Shown: piece after piece, positions 1 through 7,262 of the stretch
How positions within the stretch are numbered: position 1 is the first letter of the stretch
Layout of the letters: the number at the start of each line of letters is the position of its first letter
Assembly: GCA_009775605.1 (NCBI GenBank)
Contig: VSPV01000067.1
Span: 1 to 13,828, forward strand
DNA: 13,828 nt
Reading direction: 5' to 3'
Source: Paramuribaculum sp.
GTDB taxonomy: Bacteria; Bacteroidota; Bacteroidia; Bacteroidales; Muribaculaceae
The notes under the pieces: model-generated
Databases searched by the model: none
What the model was told of the DNA's origin: nothing
What the model saw: the letters and a program-made list of their open reading frames with translations, nothing else
Program-made: the position numbers and the translations under genes

Positions 1-989
1 AGGGCATCCGACTCCATTGAGTTGGGGATATTGATACCCTCCTGACCGTCGGAGTCATAGACTTTCAGTTCCACCTCATAGATTGAACCTCCGGTCTCTA
101 CCGAAGTGATTTCAATCTCCAGACGCTCGTCCTGCAATCGGGCGGCTCCTACTACCGTTGTGTTCCGGGGGATAAGCCTGTTGCCTATCCACATCGGTTC
201 GGTTGTTCTCAACTTGACAGACTGACCGTTGGTCACGGACTGGTTTCCGGCTATGACGGCAGCGATTGTATTCTTGCCGACCGACCTTTTCATGCCCACC
301 GAGGTGTTGAATCCTCTCTCGTTTGTGGCGGCACTCAATGTCGATACCACATTGTGGGTCACATTCTGAACCGGTTGCACATTCCGTTTCCCTTTCTCAT
401 CGGATTGAGGCGGAGCCTGATAATTGCCGTTACCATTGCCCATATACTGAGCGGCAAGCTGATACGACCTTTCGAGAAGTTCCATCTCATTAGGTTGCTG
501 TGTTTGCTGCTGGGCTACCGCATTCTGCATCTCCAGTTCGTCGATACGGGCTTGTAACTCAGCCACCTGTTCGGTCTGGCTATAGTCTGGAACATAGAAG
601 TCCTGCAATGAAGCCTGAGCCTGTTGGTAGGCGTTAGCCGAGTTCTGAATTTCGTCAGCAACAGCGGGGTCTGTCGGAGCGGTCACGGTATCGAGCTGGA
701 GAGTAACAGCATTGATTGAGCTGTCATTCTGTGCCTTTTCCTTCTGCATATCCTCCTGTTCGTAGGCGGCAATCTTGGTCTTAGGCATACCTTCGGAAGT
801 CTGGTCGGGCAACTCCATGTTTGCCTTTCCCTTTGCGGTTTCCTCCTCGCCACTTGGAGCGAAGATGAGCCATAGGCAGACGAGACATGAAAGGGTCAAC
901 AGCGTATAGACAGCCAGCCTTTTCAAACGCTCCTTTTCGGCGGGAGTCTTTGGCGCGAATTTCGCTTTGAGGTCATCGAGCAGTTTCAT
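1..989 (-). CDS. traM: Conjugative transposon protein TraM, C-terminus cut by the window edge
   Basis: The frame is open from an ATG at 989 to base 1, giving 329 codons without a stop, so the C-terminus lies outside the window. The protein begins with a basic stretch, then one membrane segment at about residues 25-44 (ending LWLIFAPSG), then a long hydrophilic, glutamine-rich region with coiled-coil character at roughly 125-175 (QVAELQARIDELEMQN, QQQTQQPNE). The last part seen contains the conserved TraM elements GNRLIPRNTTVVG and YDSDGQEGINIPNS. This single-pass, proline/glutamine-rich design matches the Bacteroidetes TraM family, regarded as the VirB10-like component linking inner and outer membrane parts of the secretion channel. 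The start overlaps the end of traL by 17 bp, suggesting coupled translation. Family assignment is confident; the VirB10 analogy rests on family knowledge. Confidence 0.9.
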   Translation of the reverse strand, partial: MKLLDDLKAKFAPKTPAEKERLKRLAVYTLLTLSCLVCLWLIFAPSGEEETAKGKANMELPDQTSEGMPKTKIAAYEQEDMQKEKAQNDSSINAVTLQLDTVTAPTDPAVADEIQNSANAYQQAQASLQDFYVPDYSQTEQVAELQARIDELEMQNAVAQQQTQQPNEMELLERSYQLAAQYMGNGNGNYQAPPQSDEKGKRNVQPVQNVTHNVVSTLSAATNERGFNTSVGMKRSVGKNTIAAVIAGNQSVTNGQSVKLRTTEPMWIGNRLIPRNTTVVGAARLQDERLEIEITSVETGGSIYEVELKVYDSDGQEGINIPNSMESDA

Positions 990-1269
990 AGTCGGAAATA
1001 TTAGTGGGTAATTCCAGTTGCTGAATATGCTCTATCTCGATAGCCTGACGAGCGTGGCCGGCTCCCATCTTGTAACAGGCGTGACCGAAAACGAAGAAGG
1101 CGATCAGGATGAAAGCCGTGAGAAGCACGGTCACTACCGTAAGGCGTTGTTTGTGGGGCATATCGTCGCAGACCTTTTTCAGCCGCTCTCTGATTTTACC
1201 TTTTGGGCCGTGCCACACCTTATTATATAAGGGTGACACGAGGTTTTGAATTTTCTGTTTTATACTCAT
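973..1269 (-). CDS. traL: TraL family conjugative transposon protein (DUF3989)
   Basis: A 98-residue protein with a basic N-terminal half (many K and R up to residue 42, including WHGPKGKIRERLKK) and one membrane segment at about 43-63 (VTVLLTAFILIAFFVFG), followed by a short acidic tail. Size, topology and position between traK and traM fit TraL (DUF3989), a small inner-membrane component of the CTnDOT-type secretion system with no known enzymatic role. The basic N-terminus predicts a cytoplasmic N-terminal face and periplasmic tail. The ATG overlaps the traK stop as ATGA (1266-1269), and its own end overlaps traM by 17 bp, so the three genes are tightly coupled. Confidence 0.88.
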   Translation of the reverse strand: MSIKQKIQNLVSPLYNKVWHGPKGKIRERLKKVCDDMPHKQRLTVVTVLLTAFILIAFFVFGHACYKMGAGHARQAIEIEHIQQLELPTNISDYETAR

Positions 1270-1901
1270 TGGGATAAAGTACGTTTTGTGGTTATCAAAT
1301 CTTTGTTTTCAAGAATCGTCAGACCCTCGATCATGAAGCCGTTGGGGTTATCGTCGGAGCGGGAGGTGTTGACGAGCCGGCACTGGGTTATCAGGCTGCG
1401 CTCTGTCACATTACTCTGACGGATAATCATCTGCCGGGCGTAAGTTCTTACGTTGTAGGGATAGTCGTTGAAGTCAGCGACTATGCTGTCCACCTGCAAG
1501 ACCTGAGTGATGTTTCCGGCGATGATGCGGTTGTAGTAACCCTTCTCGACATAATCGGAGTAGTAGTTATAGGCACTCTTGTCGGCCAGTGACATGGCGC
1601 GATTGATGTTGTGTTCAATCGCCGACTTGTCGGGCGACAGAGTGAAGAACAGTTCGTGGAAGCGTCGCACGTGTTCACGTGCCTCCGCCGGGCGATTCTG
1701 CTCCATGTCCTGAGACAAGGCAAGCATCAGGGACTTGCCGTTGTCGAGGACATAGATTTTCTCCCGTTGCTTTTCGGCAAAGTTCAGCGACAGCACCACC
1801 GAGCCGATTGCGATAAAAGCACATAGCGATACCATGACGATGCCGAACAGCCTTATCTGCCGAAAAGAGGTTTCAATGTTTTTTAATGACTTAAATTCCA
1901 T
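1266..1901 (-). CDS. traK: Conjugative transposon protein TraK (VirB8-like)
   Basis: A 211-residue protein with a short cytoplasmic N-terminus, one membrane segment at about 18-40 (LFGIVMVSLCAFIAIGSVV) and a soluble periplasmic domain of about 165 residues. The motif IRQSNVTERSLITQC and the ending NPNGFMIEGL are typical of Bacteroidetes TraK. TraK is considered the counterpart of VirB8, the inner-membrane assembly factor that nucleates the secretion channel. Length agrees with the family. Unlike its neighbours it is not overlapped by the upstream gene: 72 bases separate it from traJ, and that gap is almost filled by a long imperfect palindrome (1915-1968), so traK translation may be set independently. 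Confidence 0.9.
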   Translation of the reverse strand: MEFKSLKNIETSFRQIRLFGIVMVSLCAFIAIGSVVLSLNFAEKQREKIYVLDNGKSLMLALSQDMEQNRPAEAREHVRRFHELFFTLSPDKSAIEHNINRAMSLADKSAYNYYSDYVEKGYYNRIIAGNITQVLQVDSIVADFNDYPYNVRTYARQMIIRQSNVTERSLITQCRLVNTSRSDDNPNGFMIEGLTILENKDLITTKRTLSQ

Positions 1902-1914
1902 TTGAATGAGGTTT

Positions 1915-1968
1915 TAAGTCATAGTTTTGAGTGATGAAGTGAACCTCGTCACTCGTAACTATGAGTTA
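1915..1968 (-). repeat. Long imperfect palindrome between traJ and traK
   Basis: The 54-base sequence is symmetric about 1941/1942. Of 26 possible pairs (1915-1940 with 1943-1968), 21 are Watson-Crick, including an uninterrupted outer run TCATAGTT/AACTATGA (1919-1926 with 1957-1964) and an inner run GAGTGA/TCACTC (1929-1934 with 1949-1954). In the traJ-traK transcript one further position becomes a G-U pair. No run of T follows on the transcribed strand (next bases are AAAACCTCATTCAA, then the traK ATG), so it is not a standard intrinsic terminator. It may be an mRNA-processing or stability hairpin, a translation control element for traK, or a protein-binding palindrome. Confidence 0.75.
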
Positions 1969-1973
1969 TTACT

Positions 1974-2990
1974 TTATTTAAGGAGTTTGCCGGCTCGACC
2001 TGCCACGTTTCCTGCCACGCCTCCGGCGATGCTGCCGGCCCATGAGCCTCCGGTCATGGCGGTGTTGTTGATGGAGCGGTTGTAACTGCCCATGCCGCCT
2101 GCCTGAATAATCCACCCTGCGACTGTCGGGATTGTGAAGTAGCCGATAATGCCGATAATCATGAAAATGACATAAGCGGTATTTGATCCATCGAGGTCAA
2201 CATTCGGATTATTAGTCAGTTCCGAAATGTCGTTTTGGAGCATCAGGACTTGAATCTTGGCAAGGATTGTGGAGAACAAATCAGCCACAGGCAACCACAG
2301 GTAGGTCTGAATGTAGCGGCAAATCCATTGGACGAGGGTGTTCTGGAATCCGTCCCACACCGATATTGCAAAGGCAATCGGTCCGAGTATCGCCAGCACG
2401 ACGAGAAAGAATGTCCTTATCGTGTCTATTGTCAGCGATGCGGCTTGGAACAGCATTTCAAGCAACTCTCTGAAAAAGTTCTGGATAGCCTTTTTGATCT
2501 TATACATTCCTCGCTCGATATACATTCCGGCGGCGGTTCCTACCTCAGTCACTCCGAGTTCGTCAATCTGCCTGTCAAACTCGGCATCATCGACAAGGTA
2601 GGCGGTAGAGGGATCACGCATCATCTGTTCATACTCCAGACGGTCTTTCTCCTCCCGGTATTTCTTCATGTCTAGCGTCTGCCCTTCGAGCATCGACGCT
2701 GTGCCCTGAACGATGGGCGACATTACCGAGTTGATGGTGCCGAGCACCACCGTCGGGAAGAACATGATGCAGAAACCGATGGCAAAGGGACGCAGGAGCG
2801 GGAACACGTCCACCGGTTCAGCTCTTGACAACGCCTGCCAGATACGGTAGGCGACATAGAACAATGCGCCGAGTCCGGCTATGCCCTGAGCCACTCCAGC
2901 CATATCGCTGCACAGAGGCATCATCTCGTCGTAGAGCGAGCGGAGTATGGAGTGGAGATTTGAGAAATCAATCGCGCAAAGCATAGGCAT
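1974..2990 (-). CDS. traJ: Conjugative transposon protein TraJ (VirB6-like polytopic channel protein)
   Basis: A 338-residue integral membrane protein. Hydrophobic segments lie at about residues 30-48, 68-88, 182-215 and 265-295, with an amphipathic acidic region at about 105-150 (EEKDRLEYEQMMRDPS) between them. The C-terminus is rich in glycine and alanine (GGSWAGSIAGGVAGNVAGRAG). Motifs such as RPFAIGFCIMFFP and YLWLPVADLF are characteristic of Bacteroidetes TraJ, the presumed VirB6-type inner-membrane channel of the mating machine. The ATG at 2990 shares one base with the traI stop (TAATG), indicating coupled translation; a second ATG two codons on (2984) is an alternative start. Confidence 0.92.
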   Translation of the reverse strand: MPMLCAIDFSNLHSILRSLYDEMMPLCSDMAGVAQGIAGLGALFYVAYRIWQALSRAEPVDVFPLLRPFAIGFCIMFFPTVVLGTINSVMSPIVQGTASMLEGQTLDMKKYREEKDRLEYEQMMRDPSTAYLVDDAEFDRQIDELGVTEVGTAAGMYIERGMYKIKKAIQNFFRELLEMLFQAASLTIDTIRTFFLVVLAILGPIAFAISVWDGFQNTLVQWICRYIQTYLWLPVADLFSTILAKIQVLMLQNDISELTNNPNVDLDGSNTAYVIFMIIGIIGYFTIPTVAGWIIQAGGMGSYNRSINNTAMTGGSWAGSIAGGVAGNVAGRAGKLLK

Positions 2991-3628
2991 TACCAGTATT
3001 TTTCAGAGCCGTCGCCATAGAGATTGACAACCCTCTGGGTGTCCGCCTTCTTCTTGGCTCTGAGGTACGACACGCTGATGTTCTTGTTGGTGAAGTACGC
3101 CGTCAGGTTCTTCAGACGCTTCATCTCCCTGTAGCAGTCATCGACCACATCCATACGGTCTTTGTCGGTCATGGAAAGTGGCGTGATGTTGACCACCTGT
3201 TTCAGATCACCGAGTACGCCGTTGGCTTCTTCGAGGATACGGGTGTAGCCGGAGGCGATTGCAGACAACTCCGCGCTTGTGAAGTTGGGGTCGGTCAGCA
3301 TCTTCTTGAAGTTGTTGACGTAGTAGCCGGAGATGTCGCCGAGCATCAGGACTGTCTGCTGCACCTTGCGGGCGTCGCGGACAAGGTTGTTGACCGATTG
3401 GAGAGCGTCATAATACTTCTTCGCCTGCTGGTAAATCTTTACCGTCTCCTTGAAGTTGTTGACCATATTCGTGGCGGTCGTTGACTCCTGAACGAGTGAC
3501 TTTGAAGAGTTTACGATACTCTGGGCAATGTTTGACGGGTCGATTACCGTCCATTGGGCGTTTGCCCTGCCCGTGCCTAACATGAGGCACAGGGCAATGA
3601 GAGGGAATAGAAATTTTAATTGTTTCAT
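2990..3628 (-). CDS. traI: TraI family secreted conjugation protein (DUF4141)
   Basis: A 212-residue protein with a clear signal peptide: KQLK, a hydrophobic core at about 5-20, and a predicted signal peptidase I site after ANA (residue 24), with Q25 as first mature residue. The mature part is hydrophilic and mostly helical (for example YQQAKKYYDALQSVNNLV and YREMKRLKNLTAYF), as in the DUF4141/TraI family of CTnDOT-type elements. It should be periplasmic. Position just before traJ (VirB6-like) and the helical secreted character resemble VirB5, a minor pilus or VirB6-partner protein; that analogy is inference. Its stop overlaps the traJ start by one base. It starts 21 bases after the tiny membrane gene at 3650. 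Confidence 0.88.
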   Translation of the reverse strand: MKQLKFLFPLIALCLMLGTGRANAQWTVIDPSNIAQSIVNSSKSLVQESTTATNMVNNFKETVKIYQQAKKYYDALQSVNNLVRDARKVQQTVLMLGDISGYYVNNFKKMLTDPNFTSAELSAIASGYTRILEEANGVLGDLKQVVNITPLSMTDKDRMDVVDDCYREMKRLKNLTAYFTNKNISVSYLRAKKKADTQRVVNLYGDGSEKYW

Positions 3629-3649
3629 TTTTTACGTTGGATTTTGTGG

Positions 3650-3784
3650 TTATCTAATTTTGGAGGCCATGCCTCCGATTATTTTCACTCCCACCAAAAG
3701 CAGGAGCAACGGGAAGGTTATCAGGGCAAGAAGTCCGATGAGAATACCGAAAATTATTGCCCATAAGACATACAGGACTTTCAT
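3650..3784 (-). CDS. Tiny hydrophobic membrane protein between traG and traI
   Basis: A 44-codon frame (ATG at 3784, TAA at 3650) encoding an almost wholly hydrophobic peptide: MKVLYVLWAIIFGILIGLL, then a leucine run after a proline, then a short basic tail ending ASKIR. It can form one long or two short membrane segments. The chosen ATG overlaps the stop of the upstream small gene as ATGA (3781-3784), the same coupling used elsewhere in this operon; an ATG four codons earlier (3796) would give 48 residues. The conserved operon spacing on both sides supports a real gene. I do not recognise a named family; with the gene before it, it occupies the place where traH lies in CTnDOT. Confidence 0.6.
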   Translation of the reverse strand: MKVLYVLWAIIFGILIGLLALITFPLLLLLVGVKIIGGMASKIR

Positions 3785-3969
3785 AGCGGTAGCCATTGTG
3801 CGAGGTGGTTAAGAATGTTTGTAATCACTTCATTTACAAATGGCTTTGCATACTGAATAGCCTTATATGTCGCCACGAAGACGGCGGAAAGGATTGCAAT
3901 TCCGGCAAGGAAAAGGATAAATCCTGTCAACACTCCGAGAATCGGGTGGAACGCTTTGGGAATTTTCAT
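3781..3969 (-). CDS. Small single-pass membrane protein downstream of traG
   Basis: A 62-residue protein with a basic N-terminus (MKIPKAFHP), one strong membrane segment at about 10-33 (ILGVLTGFILFLAGIAILSAVF), and an amphipathic tail (NEVITNILNHLAQWL). The ATG overlaps the traG stop as ATGA (3966-3969), and its stop overlaps the next small gene in the same way, so it sits within a run of coupled genes and is very likely expressed. Its position is that of traH in CTnDOT, but I cannot confirm homology from sequence alone, so no symbol is given. A structural or assembly role in the mating channel is inference from context only. Confidence 0.7.
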   Translation of the reverse strand: MKIPKAFHPILGVLTGFILFLAGIAILSAVFVATYKAIQYAKPFVNEVITNILNHLAQWLPL

Positions 3970-6473
3970 GTCGCACCCTCCTTTCTCTCGTTGGCGAGCA
4001 TCTTGATGGCGGCTTCGGTGTCACCGCCTAATTGCTTCGCCTTGTTGAGTACCTGAATCTTCTCCGTTTCCTCAGTGGTGTAGCAGAGATATTCCTCGGT
4101 AGAAACCTCCGTGGCATAGACTGCTGACTGTGTGCCGCCAAGTCCAATCCACACCTCCTTGTAGAGTCGGTTAGGATTGTTTGCCATATTGATACTGAGT
4201 ATTTGGCTTTTCTCCTTGTCGGTCAGACCGAGCAGCTCCTGAATCTGGTCAAAGCGGTTCATATACTTGCGCTGATCCAAAAGTATCTTACAGTCGGAGT
4301 TGTTGATGATAGTCTCCTTGACAATAGGCGACGATATGATGTCGTCAACCTCCTGTGTCACCACGACTGCCTCGCCAAAATACTTACGCACAGTCTTATA
4401 GAGGTACTTCATATACTCTGCCATATTAGCCGAGGAAAGAGCCTTCCAAGCCTCCTCACATATAAGGACTTTACGGATACCTTTGAGCCTTCGCATCTTG
4501 TTGATGAAAGCCTCCATGATGATGATTGTCACCACCGGGAAGAGTTCCTTGTTGTCTTTGATGGAATCAATTTCAAAGACAATGAAGCGTTTACCGAGCA
4601 AGTCAATGTTCTCTTTGGAGTTGAGAAGGAAGTCAAAACGGCCTCCGTGGTAATACTGACGCAGTGTGGTCAGGAAGTTGTCGATGTCGAAATCCTGTTT
4701 GTAGATGGGGATAGGACGCTGTGCCATTTCAGCGCGATACTCGTCACGCATAAACTCATAAAACGAGTTGAAGCACGGAACTATGTCCTTATCCTTGTTC
4801 ATCTTATCGAGGAACATCGACAACGCCGAACCTAATTCGCCGCTCTCGGTCTTTGTCACCCTGTCGTCCTCTGACTTCCAGAGAGTCAGGAGCAGCGTCT
4901 TGATCGAATCTTTCTTCTCCACATCGAAGACCCCGTCGTCGGTGTAGAAGGGATTGAACGAAATCGGACTGTCCTCAGTGTAGGTGTAATAGACCCCGTC
5001 TTCGCCATGCGTCTTATTATGAATCAGATTGCAGAGACCCTCATAAGAGTTGCCGGTGTCAATCAGGAGTATATGCGCACCCTGTTCATAATATTGTCGG
5101 ACAAAATGGTTGGTGAAGAACGACTTGCCGGAGCCTGACGGCCCGAGAATGAACTTGTTGCGGTTGGTTGTTACACCTTTCTTCATCGGCTCATCGCTTA
5201 TATCCAGATGGATAGGTTTGCCCGTGAGGCGGTCAACCATCTTGATACCAAAGGGTGACAGGCTACTGCGATAGTTCGTTTCAGCAGTGAAAAAACATAC
5301 CGATGGCTCGATGAAAGTGTAAAAACTTTCCTCGGCTGGGAAATCAGCCTCATTGCCGGGTATCGCCGACCAGAACAGTGTCGGGCAGTCGATGGTGTTG
5401 TGCCGGGGCATACAGCCCATTGTCGCCAACTGGCCGCCGACATCATTCTTGATACGCCGCAGTTCCTCGGTGTCGTCACTCCATGCCATAATGTTGATAT
5501 GGCAACGAACTGAGGTCAAACCGTATGAATGAGCCTCGTTGAGATAGCGGTCAATCCACTCCTTGTTAATTGCGTTTGAGCGTGAGTAGCGGCTCAACGA
5601 GTTCATATTACGGGCAGTCTTTTCAAACCTTGCTAAGTTCTCATCGTGGTCGTCAATCAGCACATACTGGTTGACGATATGGTTGCAGGGCAACAGCAAC
5701 CCGATGGGACTTGCAAAGCTCAATCGGCAGTCGCTCCGGTCAGTCGATAACCTCTCATAACGGTTATCGGTACTGACCTTTGCGGGGAGATCATCGGTGT
5801 CGGACAGCGTATGCAGACAGAGCATCTTGTCGCCAATCCGCATCTGACGTGCATCGAGGTCTATATCTTCCAGACAGGTAACATCGTCCATTGTCAGTGA
5901 CATATATTTCTCAATCAGCCCGGAAGTTTTCTCTGTACCGACCAGCTCATCATCAGAGAGGCGACGCAGCCTGATATAGCCGGTGTCATTGATGATGCGC
6001 TCGAACTGTTCCACCGACTCCATGAATTTGACAACCATTTCGTGATTGAGTTCCTTCGGGGTGATTCGCCCTCGGCAGAGAGTGGAGAAATTGCTCTGCT
6101 GACGCGCCCGCTCCTTCGTTGTCTTTGTCAGGAACAGATAGCACTTGTGGGCGAGATATGGACGCTCGTTGAAGTGGCGTTCAAAGCTCCTGTCCAAAAA
6201 GGATAAATCATCCTTTTGCAACTCCGGCTTATATTTCTCCGAGCAGAACCAGTCCTGCCTATGCACCACCGAATAGTGAGGCAACACCTTGATTGCCTTG
6301 CACCATGCACCGTGCATGGCTTCATATTCGGCAGATGTCACTGTGAACAGTTCCGGCAGACTGACCTCGAAGGCAACCGTTATATCGGCATCTTTGCTGA
6401 TGATACAGCCGTGTTCCACGGCGAGCAGCGGCAACTTGGATTCCAGTGTTGTGGCTTTCAGTATATTTCTCAT
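3966..6473 (-). CDS. traG: TraG, VirB4-type conjugation ATPase
   Basis: An 835-residue protein, usual length for the Bacteroidetes TraG ATPase (this TraG is the VirB4 counterpart, not the coupling protein). The N-terminal half (about 1-400) is the VirB4 N-domain, without membrane segments. The C-terminal ATPase domain carries Walker A, GPSGSGKS, at residues 444-451 and Walker B, KVLICEEAW, near 668-676 with the acidic pair E673-E674. Other VirB4-like stretches are ILLIDTGNSYEGL after Walker A and VVVTQEVDDI after Walker B. It should energise assembly of the channel and pilus at the inner membrane. The ATG overlaps the traF stop as ATGA (6470-6473). No key residue appears lost. Confidence 0.96.
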   Translation of the reverse strand: MRNILKATTLESKLPLLAVEHGCIISKDADITVAFEVSLPELFTVTSAEYEAMHGAWCKAIKVLPHYSVVHRQDWFCSEKYKPELQKDDLSFLDRSFERHFNERPYLAHKCYLFLTKTTKERARQQSNFSTLCRGRITPKELNHEMVVKFMESVEQFERIINDTGYIRLRRLSDDELVGTEKTSGLIEKYMSLTMDDVTCLEDIDLDARQMRIGDKMLCLHTLSDTDDLPAKVSTDNRYERLSTDRSDCRLSFASPIGLLLPCNHIVNQYVLIDDHDENLARFEKTARNMNSLSRYSRSNAINKEWIDRYLNEAHSYGLTSVRCHINIMAWSDDTEELRRIKNDVGGQLATMGCMPRHNTIDCPTLFWSAIPGNEADFPAEESFYTFIEPSVCFFTAETNYRSSLSPFGIKMVDRLTGKPIHLDISDEPMKKGVTTNRNKFILGPSGSGKSFFTNHFVRQYYEQGAHILLIDTGNSYEGLCNLIHNKTHGEDGVYYTYTEDSPISFNPFYTDDGVFDVEKKDSIKTLLLTLWKSEDDRVTKTESGELGSALSMFLDKMNKDKDIVPCFNSFYEFMRDEYRAEMAQRPIPIYKQDFDIDNFLTTLRQYYHGGRFDFLLNSKENIDLLGKRFIVFEIDSIKDNKELFPVVTIIIMEAFINKMRRLKGIRKVLICEEAWKALSSANMAEYMKYLYKTVRKYFGEAVVVTQEVDDIISSPIVKETIINNSDCKILLDQRKYMNRFDQIQELLGLTDKEKSQILSINMANNPNRLYKEVWIGLGGTQSAVYATEVSTEEYLCYTTEETEKIQVLNKAKQLGGDTEAAIKMLANERKEGAT

Positions 6474-6790
6474 TTCTTCCTGTATCTGATTAGGCGGTTA
6501 AGGCGAAGACGGTTAATGATGTAGCGCGGATGATATTTCACAGCGGCAAGTTTCATCAGACCGTACTGCCCGTACTTGGCATTGAGATGGAAGGTAAGCC
6601 AGACAAGGACTGAGGCGGCAGTAACGCCAAACCCTATGCAGATCCATTGGGACAAGCCGGCGATATACATGATGACGAACACCACGAACAGGGCGAGCAA
6701 GCCCCCGGCAAAGATGAACAGATACTGCGCCTTCAGACCCTTGTACTCTACACTTCTACCAATACCCTTATTGATAGAATATTCAGCCAT
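6470..6790 (-). CDS. traF: TraF family membrane protein (DUF4133, VirB3-like)
   Basis: A 106-residue protein starting MAEYSINKGIGR at 6790; longer upstream versions of the frame only read antisense-looking arginine-rich sequence out of traE and are rejected. It has two adjacent membrane segments at about 23-44 and 49-67 and a basic C-terminal tail (YIINRLRLNRLIRYRKK). N-terminal motif NKGIGRSVEYKGLKAQY is typical of DUF4133. Size, twin membrane helices and position immediately before the VirB4-type ATPase match VirB3-like subunits. The start shares one base with the traE stop (TAATG) and the end overlaps traG as ATGA, so traE-traF-traG are coupled. Confidence 0.92.
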   Translation of the reverse strand: MAEYSINKGIGRSVEYKGLKAQYLFIFAGGLLALFVVFVIMYIAGLSQWICIGFGVTAASVLVWLTFHLNAKYGQYGLMKLAAVKYHPRYIINRLRLNRLIRYRKK

Positions 6791-7131
6791 TAGAGGAAGA
6801 ACGAGCGGAGGATTGTAGCGGCCACAATCAGGAAGATACACGCTCCGAACCAGGACGCGGCGGTCTTGGTTGTGTCGGGATCTCCGCTCGACCACTTGGA
6901 ATAGACCTTGACACCGCCGATAAGACCGACAACCGCGCCAATGGCGTAGATGAGCTTGGTGCCCGGGTCGAAATACGATGTCACCATAGAGGTAGCCTCG
7001 TTGATACCGCTCAGACCGTTGCCGGCGGCAGCGGCACGGAGCCCGCCGAGAAGTCCGGCGATGAGAGCCACCATAAGGCGGCATTTGAAAATGAGATACT
7101 TGTTTTTGAGATTCTTAAAAGTCTTTTTCAT
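6790..7131 (-). CDS. traE: TraE family pilin-like membrane protein (DUF4134)
   Basis: A 113-residue protein with a positively charged start (MKKTFKNLKNKY), a hydrophobic core at about 19-31 and a probable signal peptidase site after the alanine run at 33-36. Two membrane segments follow at about 60-76 (LIYAIGAVVGLIGGVKVY) and 93-110, separated by a small hydrophilic loop (SSGDPDTTKTA). This is the DUF4134/TraE family. The layout, long signal sequence plus two short helices with a polar loop, resembles VirB2-type pilins, and the VirB2-B3-B4 order traE-traF-traG supports that reading (inference). It is preceded by 131 bases of structured non-coding sequence, unlike the other junctions, consistent with a specially controlled or highly expressed subunit. 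Confidence 0.92.
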   Translation of the reverse strand: MKKTFKNLKNKYLIFKCRLMVALIAGLLGGLRAAAAGNGLSGINEATSMVTSYFDPGTKLIYAIGAVVGLIGGVKVYSKWSSGDPDTTKTAASWFGACIFLIVAATILRSFFL

Positions 7132-7149
7132 GTTCTTGTTTCAATTTGT

Positions 7150-7200
7150 GAAGCACGGGCAGCCCCCGACCGCTCCGCAACCGGGAGCAGCCCACACTTC
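7150..7200 (-). promoter_or_regulatory. GC-rich stem-loop in the traE leader
   Basis: Bases 7150-7200 fold on a single axis. The outer stem is GAAG/CTTC (7150-7153 with 7197-7200), followed by a 3x3 internal loop. The inner stem is GGGC-A-GC-C-CCC against GGG-A-GC-A-GCCC (7157-7167 with 7183-7193, 9 of 11 pairs), and a C-rich/G-rich loop closes it. It ends 19 bases upstream of the traE ATG. No T run follows in the transcript direction, so a simple terminator is unlikely; a role in traE mRNA stability or translation is inferred. Confidence 0.6.
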
Positions 7201-7229
7201 GGGTTTAGAAAATTGGGGTTGGATTTTTT

Positions 7230-7241
7230 GTCCTTTCGGAC
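7230..7241 (-). promoter_or_regulatory. Small GNRA-type hairpin in the traD-traE junction
   Basis: On the transcribed strand the bases read GTCC-GAAA-GGAC, a perfect four-pair stem closed by a GAAA tetraloop, followed by six A. A second short perfect hairpin, TGCCG-TAAG-CGGCA (7257-7270), lies just upstream in the transcript and its loop carries the stop codon of the preceding gene. Together with the 7150-7200 stem-loop this makes three consecutive hairpins in about 120 bases. Confidence 0.5.
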
Positions 7242-7262
7242 GTGGATTAGTGGTTTTGCCGC

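Noticed and set aside
4203..4835. 210-codon frame opposite traG
   Set aside because: Lies entirely antisense to a well-conserved ATPase gene and has no independent support.
6470..7084. Extended 204-codon version of traF
   Set aside because: The added N-terminus is arginine-rich sequence lying out of frame over traE; the ATG at 6790 gives the expected DUF4133 N-terminus and a TAATG junction.
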